From Oscarella lobularis (Eukaryota > Porifera > Homoscleromorpha > Homosclerophorida > Oscarellidae), in contig NC_089181.1 in assembly GCF_947507565.1 (NCBI RefSeq), forward strand, positions 1,358,536 to 1,422,535: a stretch of 64,000 bases of DNA. The letters are read 5' to 3'. Position numbers and translations under genes: made by a program. Shown one piece after another: positions 23,331-34,135 of the stretch; positions within the stretch are counted from its first letter, which is position 1; each line of letters opens with the position of its first letter. The notes under the pieces were generated by a model. The model did no database searches, had not been told where the DNA came from, and saw nothing but the letters and a program-made list of their open reading frames with translations.

Positions 23331-23348
23331 GAAAGAGACGTCGTTCTT

Positions 23349-24506
23349 ATGGATTCTCTAACAACTGGTATTAGGACGGTACTAGATAGAGTCAACAAAG
23401 GTAAGCGAATTAAATTTATCTGAGTATTACATATTTACTTAATTAGTTAATGCGTAACCATCGCTATCGCTTAGGTGTCATCAGCAAACCTGATATGACA
23501 TCTTGAAAAGCTGTAGTCTATGAGAAAGATGCCTTCGACACGCTGATTGAAGGAAGTCCACTAGACGCAAATCTTTTTTCCCTGCGGAGAAGGAAAATTA
23601 TTTCGCCTAGGCGACAAGTGCCAAACCTTGCTTGACCTTCACTTTGTGCGACGATCCCTCGCATCAGACAGAGGACGTCCTTCTAAAAGAAAAATGACAG
23701 CTAAAGAAATTCAAAAGGGGTACGTTCTGGGAAAGGCACAATATGAAAACAGAGTACCTCTAAAAAGACACGTGTGAGACGCCGAAAAAAGGGACATATT
23801 AAAGGCTTACCGTTTGTATTACGGAAATCACTGGATCGATCTTCCAGAAAAAGAGAACCGTCATTTCTTCCACTATCAGTCGTTGTCTTTGCCAGAGAAT
23901 ATGACCGAAAAGTACAAATGATTATAGCAGAAAATAAATAACTATTTCCACATACATTTAGGTCACATGAAACAGAAGTCGTAGTCAATGGAAACTACTA
24001 CGTAGAACTGGCTGAGGATGAGAGAGGAAAAAACTTGGCTGAAGCTCGAATTCTTAGCGTATTCACACATAAAGGCAATCACCGCTGCCCAAGACGTTTA
24101 ATCAATAATGAATAAATTTGTACTAGGGTGTGACGGCCTAATCTATCCATGGCTAAAACTGCAATGGTACTATGAATGCGAGCAGGGAAAGGATAGGGAA
24201 ACAAAACTGCCACAGTTCATGTTCTTTTTGAACAGAACCGATCACCAAGAAATAATGCCTCCTAGTGTCATACGTGGCACTGTGATGATGTACCATAAAT
24301 GCAACTGGGAAATGGTACCAGGATCTGGGGTCGGTGTAGAAGCTGCTGGTCGCTATGAAACGGCACAACAGAACGCAGACAGTAGTAGCGATGACGAGCA
24401 ACGTCAAAGTGCTAGGGAATTCTGCGAACTCACGGACAACGAGATTAAGCATAACCACAAAAACAATTTTTATTTGAAGAACGAGTACGAAATCGAACGA
24501 GTATAA
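23349..24506 (+). CDS. Unrecognised multi-exon gene or remnant
   Basis: Several plausible coding pieces lie in order. One starts at ATG 23349 and ends at a GTAAGC donor near 23402. Then come a basic stretch (GDKCQTLLDLHFVRRSLAS, about 23600-23665), a piece with EVVVNGNYYVELAEDERGK (about 23970-24030) and a 132-codon frame at 24108-24506 with WYYECEQGKDRETKLPQF and an acidic/polar tail. The piece before 24108 ends in a stop a few bases upstream of the next frame, so either an intron or a lesion intervenes. I do not recognise the family. VNGNYYVEL...EARILSVF faintly recalls a BAH-type beta fold, which is speculation. Confidence 0.35.
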
Positions 24507-24616
24507 ATTAGAAGCCGCAATAAAAATATGTGATAAATGCCAATACGAAGGCGCGAGAATCCATCTTGCAGCTTACCTTACAAGTAGCTCTGGATGTTAG
24601 TTGTAAACATATCACC

Positions 24617-25488
24617 ATGGAGCAATCTTCTCACGACCTGGAAACGATAAACCCAGAAGATCTAATTGACGCTGAAAGTCTATCAAACCTCGAGTACGCG
24701 ATCAGTTCCTGTGAGCAGCGAGGCTCATCTCAGCACGACAGCTTGAACGCACCTGAAAGAGAATGGCCGGAGAACCTGGCGTTAGCTGTGGGAAATACGG
24801 TGCTTTCCTGCATCGACAGGCATTTCAGTGGCCGCTTCCGACACTTCGTCGACGACTTCGAAGGACCGCTGCCTCGAATCGAGCCTCGGCGCCCTGCAAC
24901 TGGACAACAGGCAACAAGAACAATCATGGTAAATGAAACAACTGAAGAGTCAAGCTGTGGTAAATACTTACCTCTGTCGCAATGTAGAAGTCCCAGCAGA
25001 CGAAAATGAGAAAGCTGTTCATGTATATGAGAAATCCACCAAGCGAAGCAATTCACGTCATCGAGCAACAGCTCAGCGATGAGACCATGAAGGAGGTGAA
25101 GGCCTGGTTCCGTACGTGGAGATGTCGCTTTTTCAAAGCAGTGAGGGACAGAGCCATTGACCTGGTCAAGAAGGAGAAAGCAAACGAGGACGGGATGAGA
25201 GAGGTCGTGGAGACGTACTTCAGGAAGGACACGAAAGTGCACACGCAGAACTCCAGGGTAGAAAAGGGAACGATGTATTGTTGCATTTCGATGATGTCTG
25301 TCTAGATCCCAGATCATTTTTAGGCATTTTACGAGGCAACCCTCGCGAAATTCACCGGGATCTACGCCGATGTTGCCTTGAGCAACGAAGAAAAGGAGAA
25401 AAACCGCGCAGATGCAGTATCCGCGCTTGTTGAAGCACACGAGAGCAGCCTCGATGACATAAGAGCTGCTTTTCGTCGCGAGCAATAA
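24617..25488 (+). CDS. Unrecognised charged protein, three exons
   Basis: ATG 24617 opens an acidic exon (ETINPEDLIDAESLSNLEYA...) ending at a donor at 24960. Exon 2 begins at 24988, and exon 3 runs from about 25325 to the stop at 25488 (AFYEATLAKFTGIYADVAL). In exon 2 the phase dictated by exon 1 hits TGA near 25081, while another frame (EVKAWFRTWRCRFFKAVRD) runs cleanly to a donor near 25260. A one-base frame change in exon 2 is therefore likely. The product is helix-rich and charged, without known motifs. A poly-A-like AATAAA follows immediately (25486). Confidence 0.4.
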
Positions 25489-26451
25489 AATATTCGAATT
25501 TCGCACGCGCAACACTCTTCTACATAGTCAGGTGACAGGCGCGCACACCCTATTCAAAACAGTCAACGGTCGACGGCCAAACGGTCGTTGCGATCTCTCT
25601 TTGCTGTGCCGTTCAGGGAATCGACCCAGTCGAAGTAAGCCGGACGATAGATTACGCGAGGATGTCAGCTAGCCTTTTAGAGATCGACTTCTCTACGGCG
25701 ACGGCGTTCGCCTTCGCTGAAAAAAACGCGCATGCTAGCCGGGGTGCGTAAGTGAGGAGAACGACCCTTCTCAAAACTGATAAGTCTCTCAATCGCATCT
25801 TTTGTAGGCATCTTTGGTTAGTCCGCGCCACCGAAGGGGCGAGAAAGGACCCAAAACGAAGGTCGCCGGACGGGAGGGTTAGAAAATATACTAATTGCTT
25901 CTTCTTTAGGCTGTAGCAGTCATATTTCGTGTCAGGAGTGGAGCACTTGGCGGTAAGCTGGGCAGGGTGGGGAAGGCTAATTTTTCTCTTTTTAGCGTTT
26001 TTATTTTCTTAACCAAGTAAGTCTACTGTAAATTTTTAGTTTAGGTTAGATTAGAATTTGTACATGGCATCCCTGTTTTTTCTCGAATTTTTTAAAGAAT
26101 TTTTATAGAATTTTTTACACAATGCATGATAGTATTAGGTTTTTGTAGTGCACGAATCAGGTCGAAATTAGGATTTAGTTGCTACAACTGTAAATAGTAA
26201 TTTATAGAAAATAAAAAAATAAATATAATATTTTGTGCTAATCTGCTCGCGTGAGGCCGATTACAGTGGATTCCAGAGGCACGCTCCCAGGTAATCAGAT
26301 TATTACTCGTTGCACGTGCACAGGTAATTGGTTAATAAGGGGCGGGCTTTCGTTGTGACGTAGCGTGTCAAGACCGTATGCAACGAATTAAGCAACGCTC
26401 CGTATGACACGTTGCCTGCAACGTGTTATACGGCCATGATCTTTTGCTATG
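25489..26451. other. No recognisable gene
   Basis: AT-rich from 26000 to 26240. Around 26360-26440 there are partly inverted GCAACG/CGTTGC motifs next to the 400-bp repeat copy. No coding evidence. Confidence 0.5.
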
Positions 26452-26852
26452 TATGCGCGAGCGGTTACGAAAACGTGTCCTGTTCTTACTATTCGGCATG
26501 ACTGTCTTGTTGCTCCGAGTCGTATCTGCGCAGATGAGGCGTTGCGATCACAAGGAAATCGCAAGTTAAACCGGGAAGAACCTGAAAACGGGACCCGACT
26601 TTTCGAATCGCGGAATCTTTTGCACGGTTTTCCACCCCCGTCCTCCGGAGCTGCAAGAAAGTCGCGATGCTTTATCTTGCCAGTTTAAAGTCGTAGGTTA
26701 ACCGTTTTCCTTAAAACGAGGCGCTTTATCCATCATGATTGCGGCAGCACAGACGAACTAGGTCGGTTTGGATTTGAAATAATCCGGGGAACTAGTTCCT
26801 GGCTGGCCAATGAGGACTGTTGGGCGTGCAAATGAGATCAACCACAAATTAG
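26452..26852 (-). repeat. 400-bp dispersed repeat, copy 2
   Basis: Reverse complement of 348-746, ending TATGCGCGAG on one side and CCACAAATTA on the other. Differences are scattered substitutions and a few small indels. Confidence 0.8.
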
Positions 26853-27899
26853 ATCAAAACGTTATGATGATTTAGCCACTTAGCGAGGACATGCACGCAT
26901 ATGCATGCATGGGCGTATTTTTAGGCAAGCGGCCAACTAGCAGCAGCCGTATACTTCAAAAAGGGAACAGATCTCATTGAATGGCTTCGTCGCGTCAATA
27001 GAGGTAATAGTCTTTCAGTGAAATGCAGTAGTAAAATCAGAAAATACAAGCTAGTTACAACAAATTCAAAATATAACAATTGCGGTACTAAACTTTTTTA
27101 TAAATAACGAAAACATTAGGGCCTGACTCTTTGTATAGCGTGCTAATAATTACCTTCCAATGGCAAATATTAAACACCGCTCTTCATGCCAGTAAAGATG
27201 CACTACTGCAACCGTTAATTTTTTAATTAATGGCGTGCGTTAGCTTAGCTGATCTTATACACTGGCACAGCCATTTCATACTTTTCATCATTCGATAACA
27301 TTTGTACGATATGTGCTCGAATGTGCTCTAAAGAAGCCTGTCTGGTATTGTAAGCATTTTTCTTCAGATTCGCAAGATTGAAAAATCACCTAAGGTAACG
27401 TTCACCACATAATTGACACATTAGCGCCTTCGTCTTGCAGAAGGCGTATATCTTTTCCTCACTCCAATAGAGTAAACAAAATTGAAAAGAAAATTCCGGA
27501 AGCACTAAAAAAGAAATTTGGCACACACACCGTACACGTATTGCAATTATCTAATAACCTACTGAGTGTGGCGAGGTAGTGTATTGGTCGACTAAAATCG
27601 TTAAAAACCAAAGAATAACATTTCATATATAAATATTCCATAAACGAATGACAGCTAAGAGCATAATTAATTAATTAGTGTGATAAGTATTGCATTTGGC
27701 AGCTATAAGAACATTTATGCTCTACAATTCGCGAACTAAAGATATTTACTCTTACATCTGGCGCATGACTGTACACCTACTTCATAAGGCATGCAAAATG
27801 CAAAATGCAAAAAAAGCGTCACAACCCCGCTTGCGGATGACAGATAGCTTATCAAATGTGAACCATTCGTTCATATTTTCTGAAACACTTTCGTTTCAG
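26853..27899. other. AT-rich, no recognisable gene
   Basis: No convincing coding frame, splice pattern or repeat structure. Confidence 0.5.
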
Positions 27900-28040
27900 G
27901 ACGCACGTTGGACGTTGAAAGTTGCACGTTGCACGTTGCAAAGGCATGCAATGTTCCACATTGCAAAGGCAACGTTGCACGGCCAACGTTGCACGTTGTT
28001 AAATGTATGTTACCATATGTGACCCTTCAGGGCCACCATA
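27900..28040. repeat. Repeat-rich end of a possible second TAY-ended element
   Basis: Local repeats of CACGTTG/CAACGTG (27900-27995) are followed by a terminus reading, on the minus strand, TATGGTGGCCCTGAAG. This matches 13 of 16 bases of the 12630 terminus (TACGGTGGCCCTGGAG). The mate end was not found in the window. It may be one end of another IS3EU-like element. Confidence 0.45.
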
Positions 28041-28222
28041 GATAACAGGACACGAAATCTCTTGTAACCCATGTTTCTTGTTGCGCGCGGAGATTTTAGA
28101 AGCGGGTGATAAGACCAATTGTCTTCTAGGAATGGGGCGGATTTTATGCCAAAAGCAATCATCATACCAAAAACAACGAGGATTTCGTTTGACGTCGAAA
28201 AAGATGGATTCTAGGAAAGAAA

Positions 28223-28960
28223 TTATACCTGAATTACTGTGAAAGAACGTGTTACCGTTTTTTTGCCGTGCCGTTTTGTTTCGATGACAATGTGATTCAT
28301 CACAACGTGATTCATCACAACATCGTCAAGGAAAAGGCGAAAAAACCAGACCGGCGTTTCTTTGCCCGTCAAAGCCGAAGTTATTCCAATTGGCTCGGTG
28401 CACTCGTCAAACGTCGGAACAGTCGCGCTGGCTTCAAACACTGTTTCTGTGTAATCATCAGGAAGAATACTTTTCAGTTCCGTCACAAGTCGGGAACTGT
28501 CTTCTGACGACGTTGACGGCGACAAGCTTCGCCCTGTTGAGAAGCCGTAGCGCGACGTTTACGAGATTGCCTACGACGTTGACGAAGAGGGATATCGCCC
28601 TCTTCCTTGTCTTCGTCGTCGTCGCTCTCTTCCTCGTCGACATCTTCACTTTCGACTCCGTCGTTTTTTTCGCCATCTGCTTGGTAGGTCCTGTCGTTTC
28701 CGTCATCGCCGTGGTCATCACTATCGTCGTCAAGATTGTCTTCGGGCCCGCCACTCCCACCTCCTCCCGGGCAGCTGCCGCTTTCCGCGCGCAGTCCGAA
28801 GACGCTTGCTCCTAACAACGACAAGACCTGAAATTCGAGCTCGCCTTTTGGCGTCAATTTGTATAAAATATCTTCGTCGTCGTCGTCGCTCTCGTATTCG
28901 CTTTCGTTCTCGGCTCTTTCGCTATTGTCATTGACTTCGTCTATATTAGACCCTCTCTCG
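28223..28960 (-). pseudogene. piggyBac-like transposase, N-terminal fragment
   Basis: Minus strand. An acidic low-complexity region (Asp/Glu/Ser runs, 28560-28920) is followed after a frame change near 28530 by SSRLVTELKSILPDDY. After a further stretch comes TPVWFFRLFLDDVVMNHVV...IVIETKR, which resembles the start of the DDE_Tnp_1_7 domain (family pattern: F-x-x-x-F-x-D-D/E-x(n)-E-T-N-R). The catalytic region is absent; the frame stops at 28223. Acidic N-termini are usual in piggyBac proteins. Identification is moderate. Confidence 0.5.
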
Positions 28961-28988
28961 CGCGCCGCTTCCTATTTCTGACCCAGCA

Positions 28989-29880
28989 GTGGAGGAGATA
29001 TGCGTAGAGTCTGAGGTGTATGCATCGACATTCTTAGGATTTCTTCCGGCGTCGTCAACGAAATTAGCCGAGATCAAGGCAGCTCAAACGGCTGACAACA
29101 CCTGCCTACGTATCGTGTCATTTACCAAGAATGAATGGCCAGCAAAAGATACGCTCGACGACGAAATAAAGAAATATCTTCCAATTGTGGCGGAGCTGAA
29201 CGGCAGCAGAATCTACTTCTACGCGGATCACGCCTCATTATCCCGCCAGCGCTTCGAAGCGATATGCTCGAAAGAATACACGCCGGTCACCACGAAATGC
29301 AGAGCTCGCGCGCTAGAGTCTATTTGGTGGCCAGGTCTTTCCGACGACATGAAACGAATGGTTGAGCAGTGTGTCATCTGCAGAAAGGAGAGACCCAATC
29401 CATTGGAACCAATGATTCCGACCGACAGTCTTCCACACCCCTTCCACACTATTGGAATGGACTTATTCGAATATAAAGGAAGCCAATATTTTCTGGTCGT
29501 CGACTACCTCTCTCGATACCCGGAAGTCGCTAAACTGGAGAATACTACGTCTTCAGCGGTTATATGTCACCTAAAATCGATGTTCGCTCGCCACGGAATC
29601 CCGGCCATCGCTCTCTCGGACAATGGTCCACAGTTCACGTCGGATTTATTCGCCGAGTTCGCAAAGGCGTACGATTTCCAACACATCATCAGCAGCCCCC
29701 ATTATCCCAGAGCAACGGGGAAGCAGCTCTAGAGAATGGTTAAAACGGTGAAGGAGATGCTTAAGAAGGCGGAGCATCCGTACCTGGTTCTCTTATCATA
29801 CCGCGCCACACCGTTGTCTCACGGTTGGTCACCATCACAACTACTGATGGATCGACAGCTCCGGTCAAATGTGCCAACTG
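28989..29880 (+). pseudogene. LTR-retrotransposon integrase (Ty3/gypsy type), broken
   Basis: A 247-codon frame contains a zinc-binding region ending VEQCVICRKERPNP, then the integrase core. FHTIGMDLFEYKG holds the first Asp, SDNGPQFTSDLFAEFA the second Asp. The region of the catalytic Glu follows the TAG stop at 29730-29732, where the same frame continues (RMVKTVKEMLKKA, YRATPLSHGWSPSQLLM) to about 29880. No reverse transcriptase, gag or LTRs are adjacent, so only a fragment of pol survives. It abuts the hAT-like gene remnant at about 29900. Confidence 0.85.
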
Positions 29881-29929
29881 TGGAATCTCGACTACTCCTA
29901 TGAAGCTACGATCTCTAGTTCCAACACTT

Positions 29930-30140
29930 GTATTTACTCATTGGGCAGCACATAGTCTTGCTTTGGCTGCATCCGATGCGTCAAAGAGCGAAACGTGGTT
30001 TAAACATTTGGAGAAAGCAGTAAACACAGTCTACACTTTTTTCTCGCCGCACGGTACACAGTGGTCAACTGTCTGACAAGAGGTATTAGATGAAGTACAC
30101 ACAAAGCTTCAGCGCACAACTAAAACCCGTTGGCTCTCAC
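29930..30140 (+). pseudogene. hAT-like (ZNF862-type) gene, 5' part, split by insertion
   Basis: The frame reads THWAAHSLALAASDA, VNTVYTFFSPHG and then (past a TGA) LDEVHTKL...TKTRWLS. This is the pattern of hAT-derived ZNF862/KIAA1586-like proteins, in which C-x-H-x-L-x-L-A is followed by K-T-R-W-L-S-H. It breaks off in the middle of RWLS(H) at 30140, the exact left boundary of the Academ element. The rest resumes at 37696. Confidence 0.7.
30134..30140. other. Candidate 7-bp target duplication, left
   Basis: CTCTCAC immediately precedes the terminal CTAGTCTCGAGG of the Academ element. The same heptamer at 37696-37702 immediately follows the inverted terminus. Alternatively, CTAG itself (present at both ends) is a 4-bp duplication. 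Confidence 0.55.
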
Positions 30141-30160
30141 CTAGTCTCGAGGATCCAGAC

Positions 30161-31090
30161 CAGGGGGGGTTTTTCACGAGCGCGCGCTAACACCTACGCC
30201 TTCTTTCTTCGAGCAGCGTTTTTTCTCTTTGCTGATCTACTTAGCCGTTTCTCTCGATTCGATTGTGGTCAGTGTCCTAATGCCTATCACTTCGCTGTTT
30301 TTTGAGCTTCGAACACCTTCCGTTCCGATTTTCGAGTCGCGGCATTTCTCTTCCGTGTTCCTTTTGATTGCTTGCTTTCCGCGGGCGCTTTTTATTTTTT
30401 ACGCCCTATAGGTATCTCTGTAACAATTTTCCGGTTGGAACAAATTGACTTCGTGAGTTTGACTTATTTTTGCGAAAAGGTACGGTGCAATAATCGAATT
30501 CTTCTCCTAATGTCAAACTTCCGAACACGTTATCAACGTCAGGAATCACACTCTTTGTTTGAGTAGCCGTTGAAGCTTCTGCCGCCTCGGTTAGCGTTTC
30601 ACGCGATAACCACCGTTCCAAAGAGAAACACGCATTTTCTGCGCAAACGGAAATGGCAGAAGTGTCAACGGCTACTCAAACAGGGAGTGAGATTGCTGCC
30701 GTTGATGATCTGTTTAGCAGTTTGTTATCAAGAGAAAAATTTCGATGACTGAAACGTACTTTTTCCAAAAAACGAGGGTTTTGCACTGTTAAACTCACGA
30801 AGCCAATTTGTTCCACCCGGAACAATGTTACAGAGATACCTATAGAGCCTAAAAAAATAAGAAGCGCCCGCAGAAAGCAAGCAGTCAAAAGGAACACGGC
30901 CGGGAAGTGCCGCGACTCGAAAATCGAAACGGAAGGTGCTCGAAGCTCAAAAAACAGCGAAGTGATAGGCATTGGGACACTGACCACAATCGAATCGAGA
31001 GAAACGCAAAAGTTAATAGATCCAAAGAAAAAACGCTCTTCGAAAAAACCTGAATCTGTTAGCGCGCGCTCGTGAGAACCCCCCCCCCTG
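30161..31090. mobile_element. 930-bp foldback element (Mutator-like non-autonomous)
   Basis: It starts CAGGGGGGGTTTTTCACGAG and ends with the inverse (GAACCCCCCCCCCTG). The inverted match extends about 310 bp on each side, and much of the middle is also self-complementary (TTTGAGTAGCCGTTGA at about 30559 against TCAACGGCTACTCAAA at about 30664), so the whole element could fold back. It is flanked by perfect 9-bp direct repeats GATCCAGAC at 30152-30160 and 31091-31099. Long inverted repeats with a 9-bp duplication point to the Mutator/foldback superfamily. It has no coding capacity and lies inside the left terminal repeat of the Academ element, so it inserted later. Confidence 0.9.
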
Positions 31091-31099
31091 GATCCAGAC

Positions 31100-31435
31100 T
31101 GAGGGTCGGTCTAACGCGCGCTCCACATACGGGCGCTCGCATCCCGACCCACAGTCTGGACCCAACTGCTTCACATGACCAAGCCGCACCAATCACGCTT
31201 CAGTATTAGACATTCCTCCTGCACGCTACTGATTGGTCGAAGCCCGTCACGTGATAAAACACGTGCTTTTCCACGAGGCGATCCGATGACGCGACTTTGA
31301 TGACGCACCCAGGGGCCCGATCGATGGACGCCGCAGTTACCTGCTCGAATGGGCCAGTTTCAGATAAGTTTCGCTCTCTAGAACCGCTTCGACAACGATG
31401 CTTTGTGGTTTTTGTCTCTTATATAGACGCTCGAA
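31100..31435. repeat. Academ left terminal inverted repeat (inner part)
   Basis: Matches the reverse complement of 37340-37675 nearly base for base, through TCTAACGCGCGCTCCACATA and GACGCTCGAA. The outermost 20 bp are displaced to 30141-30160 by the nested foldback element. Confidence 0.93.
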
Positions 31436-31668
31436 TGTCGATCAACGTACCACTAACGATCGAGGATTCGTGAGAAAGCTATGCTGTACGGCTGTTTTAT
31501 GTTCGTATCACCTGTTACAGACTACGTCGGCGTCATTGAGATCGATCGGAATCGAAAAGAAGTACGCAGAATCGGGCCTAGTACGTGCAACCTATAGCTC
31601 CGAATTTCGTCTTCTTCCTCTCTTACCGAGTCAAACGGACGAGCAAAAATACGTAAGTCCTCAAAACT

Positions 31669-33646
31669 ATGGCGTTTTCTTACACCACTGACGACGAAAT
31701 TCGAAACGCGCTGTCTGCTGTTCTTCTACGATACCCTACGTTCCCTTGTCGCCTCAAGGAAAAGCAAGTCGATGCTATCGCGAGCGTACTACGAAACAGA
31801 GACACATTTGCCATTCTTCCAACGGGATATGGCAAATCACTTATATATTACCTTCTACCAATGGCACATGATTTTCTTTTTCCGAAAGACAAGGAGCACA
31901 AAGCTTTAGTCCTGATCGTTTCACCTCTTACCCAGCTTATCTCCGATCAAATTAAAAAATTGGCTTCTTTTGGCATCAATGGCTTATTTTTGACTTCAGC
32001 TCAACAAACAACTATTCCGCCTGAAGTTTCTCATGTATTTTCTAGTCCAGAGACAATTTTAACTTCCGGATGGAGAGGTGCTCTTCTGAGAATTGAAATC
32101 AAACAAAGACTTGTGTCAATAGTTATCGACGAGGTTCATTGTGTAACAGATTGGTAAGCTCCTACTCTTAATCCATGCAAAATTTGATTTCTAATGATAA
32201 TAATACGGGAATGAATGAAAAAAAGCAGCAATCTCAAGCATTCAGAGAGTGGTACAGCCGTCTGGGTGAACTCAGAGCATTAGTTGACGAAGACGTTCCA
32301 GTTTTGTGCCTAACTGCTACCGCCGCAGCTTCTACTAGGAAAACGATTGCTAAGGTTTTGAGTTTAAAAAATCCTGCTTTTATTGAAGTTAACCCCGATC
32401 GACCAAATATTAAATATGTTGTGGAGAAAGTCACAAATGATCCAGAAAAGATTTTTTCTTGGGTAGTAGACAGCCTCAAGAAAAAGGGAGTTAAAGCCGA
32501 CAAAACAATAATCTACTGCAGAAGCCTCAAAGACTGTGGACTAGTCTTTGATTCTTTTCGCGTAGGATTACCAGGAGAATTATCTTTCGTCTCGTCAGGA
32601 TGCTCCAAAACCGCTTCAAATCGACTCTATGCAATGTATTATAGTTCGACGGAAAAGGAAATTAAAGCTGAGGTAGCTTGTTCATTTGGCAGGGTTGATG
32701 GCAGTTGCAGAGTAGTTATTGCAACTGTAGCTCTTGGAATGGGGTTAGATTTTCCTGACATAAGATATGTTATCAATTTTGGACCTCCGAACACAATAGA
32801 TCAGTATGTGCAGCAGCGTGGAAGGGTGGGGCGTGACGGCCAGTCATCCAAGGCCTACCTTGTCTGGCATCGTAAGCAGCTTAGAACGGCTGATGCAAAA
32901 ATGAAACACTACGTGGAAAATACTTCTGATTGTCGCCGTAAATTGCTTCTGCAAGAATTCGGCTGGAAACCACTGGTGTTGGATACTCCTTTACACGCAT
33001 GCTGCGACATATGTGCTAGAAAATGCGCATGTGAGAATGACGATTGCACACAGTTGCTTCCCGAATTAAAAAAGACCACTAATGAGGTAAAAATTTTACC
33101 TATATAAATTAACACATGTAATTTTCTTTTTATTAATTTTAGTGTAATGCTGAAAAGGAAAGAAAGCTTCGGCCCGAGGACGCAGAAAGTGAACAGCTCT
33201 TCAAACAAATTCTGCAGCAAGTAAAAACAAACAAATTTCCAATACCGATTTACACTAGTAGACCCGTTGGAAGTGGAATGACAAACGAGCTGATCGACAA
33301 CGTCTGTCGCAACTACAGAATCCTGTATACTGTAAAAGACTGTGAAAAAATTATATTCCCTATTGGGGGAACCCAGCAAGCTCGTCTTGTGATGGCAGCT
33401 ATAGAGGAAATTTTTGGCGATACAGACGAGAAACTTCAGTTAGCAGATGAGCTGGTAGTCTTGTACCATTTTCAGAAGAAGAATGCAGAGTGGCGGAACT
33501 TGGAGGAGGAGGAAGGAAGTTCTACCTCTTCCGGCAACCTCTCGAGCACGAGCAGCAGTAGTAGCTTAACGTCTGAGTGTGTTGATTCTCTCTCAATGTT
33601 AAAAAAGGCTTTAGGAGTCTTTTCAGAGCAGGAAGACAGCGACTAG
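31669..33646 (+). CDS. RecQ-like DNA helicase of Academ element
   Basis: ATG 31669. Exon 1 runs to 32154, exon 2 from about 32229 to 33086 and exon 3 33143-33646, about 615 residues. Superfamily II motifs: LKEKQVDAI (motif 0), LPTGYGKSLIYY (Walker A, motif I), IVSPLTQLISDQI (Ia), VIDEVHCVTDW (II, DEVH for DExH), LCLTATAAAS (III), IIYCRSLKDC (IV), VIATVALGMGLDFPD (V) and QQRGRVGRDGQ (VI, arginine finger). Cysteines after motif VI (HACCDICARKCAC) resemble the RecQ zinc site. The C-terminal tail is Ser/Glu-rich and shares NELIDNVCRNYRI-type sequence with the second helicase at 43.7 kb. The acceptor of intron 1 is not resolved in phase (donor at 32155 is clear). No stop is seen inside the exons. 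It probably unwinds element or target DNA during transposition; the partner transposase lies downstream on the opposite strand. Confidence 0.9.
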
Positions 33647-33714
33647 AAGGAATATCATCCGCCGTTAATAATAATAAAAGATACAACGAAATACTGTTTC
33701 CAAACTTCAGGAAC

Positions 33715-33789
33715 CCGTATGTCCGGGTAGGGTAAACGGTTCTTTGCTTGTTTTTTCTGAAAAGCCGTTTACCCTACCCGGACATACGG
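33715..33789. other. Perfect 25-bp inverted repeat between convergent genes
   Basis: CCGTATGTCCGGGTAGGGTA... (33715-33739) is perfectly repeated in inverse at 33765-33789 with a 25-nt AT-rich loop. It lies between the 3' ends of the helicase and transposase genes. It could be a palindromic remnant of another insertion, a transcript 3'-end hairpin or a functional element of the transposon. Confidence 0.9.
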
Positions 33790-34135
33790 ACAGTCGGGCA
33801 TCATAGAAGAAGGAATAATACCTCAGGCAGAAAGTTGTTCCGAGTAAAGATTGATAGATAATTGAACATCGGACCTATTCGAATTACAGTCTAAACTAAA
33901 CTACAAAATCAGCACGACGATGTAGAATTTTTTTCTTGTGGTCATTCACCCAAGTGAAAAACTTTGGTAAGTTTAACTTGCCTAATACGTCGCTAGAGAA
34001 TGAAGGAAAAGAAGAGTGAGCTCTTCCATGTGTGAAGCTAGTTGCTCGTAGTTCATTCAAAGAACGAATCAAAATATCAAAATCTTCCTTTGTGTCTAAC
34101 GTCCCGTGTTGGCCATGGGCCGGTTTGGTATCTGT

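Larger units (their letters stand above)
19094..23340 (-). mobile_element. Helitron, decayed
   Basis: The element is defined by its minus-strand RepHel gene and by a 3' terminus at 19094-19121. On the minus strand the hairpin ACCCGG...CCGGGT is followed 6 nt later by CTAG and then a host T, the classical Helitron 3' end. The 5' end (TC after a host A on the minus strand) should lie upstream of the Rep reading, near or beyond 23340, but I could not fix it. Helitrons move by rolling-circle replication and leave no target duplication. Several lesions in RepHel mean this copy is not autonomous. Confidence 0.75.
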
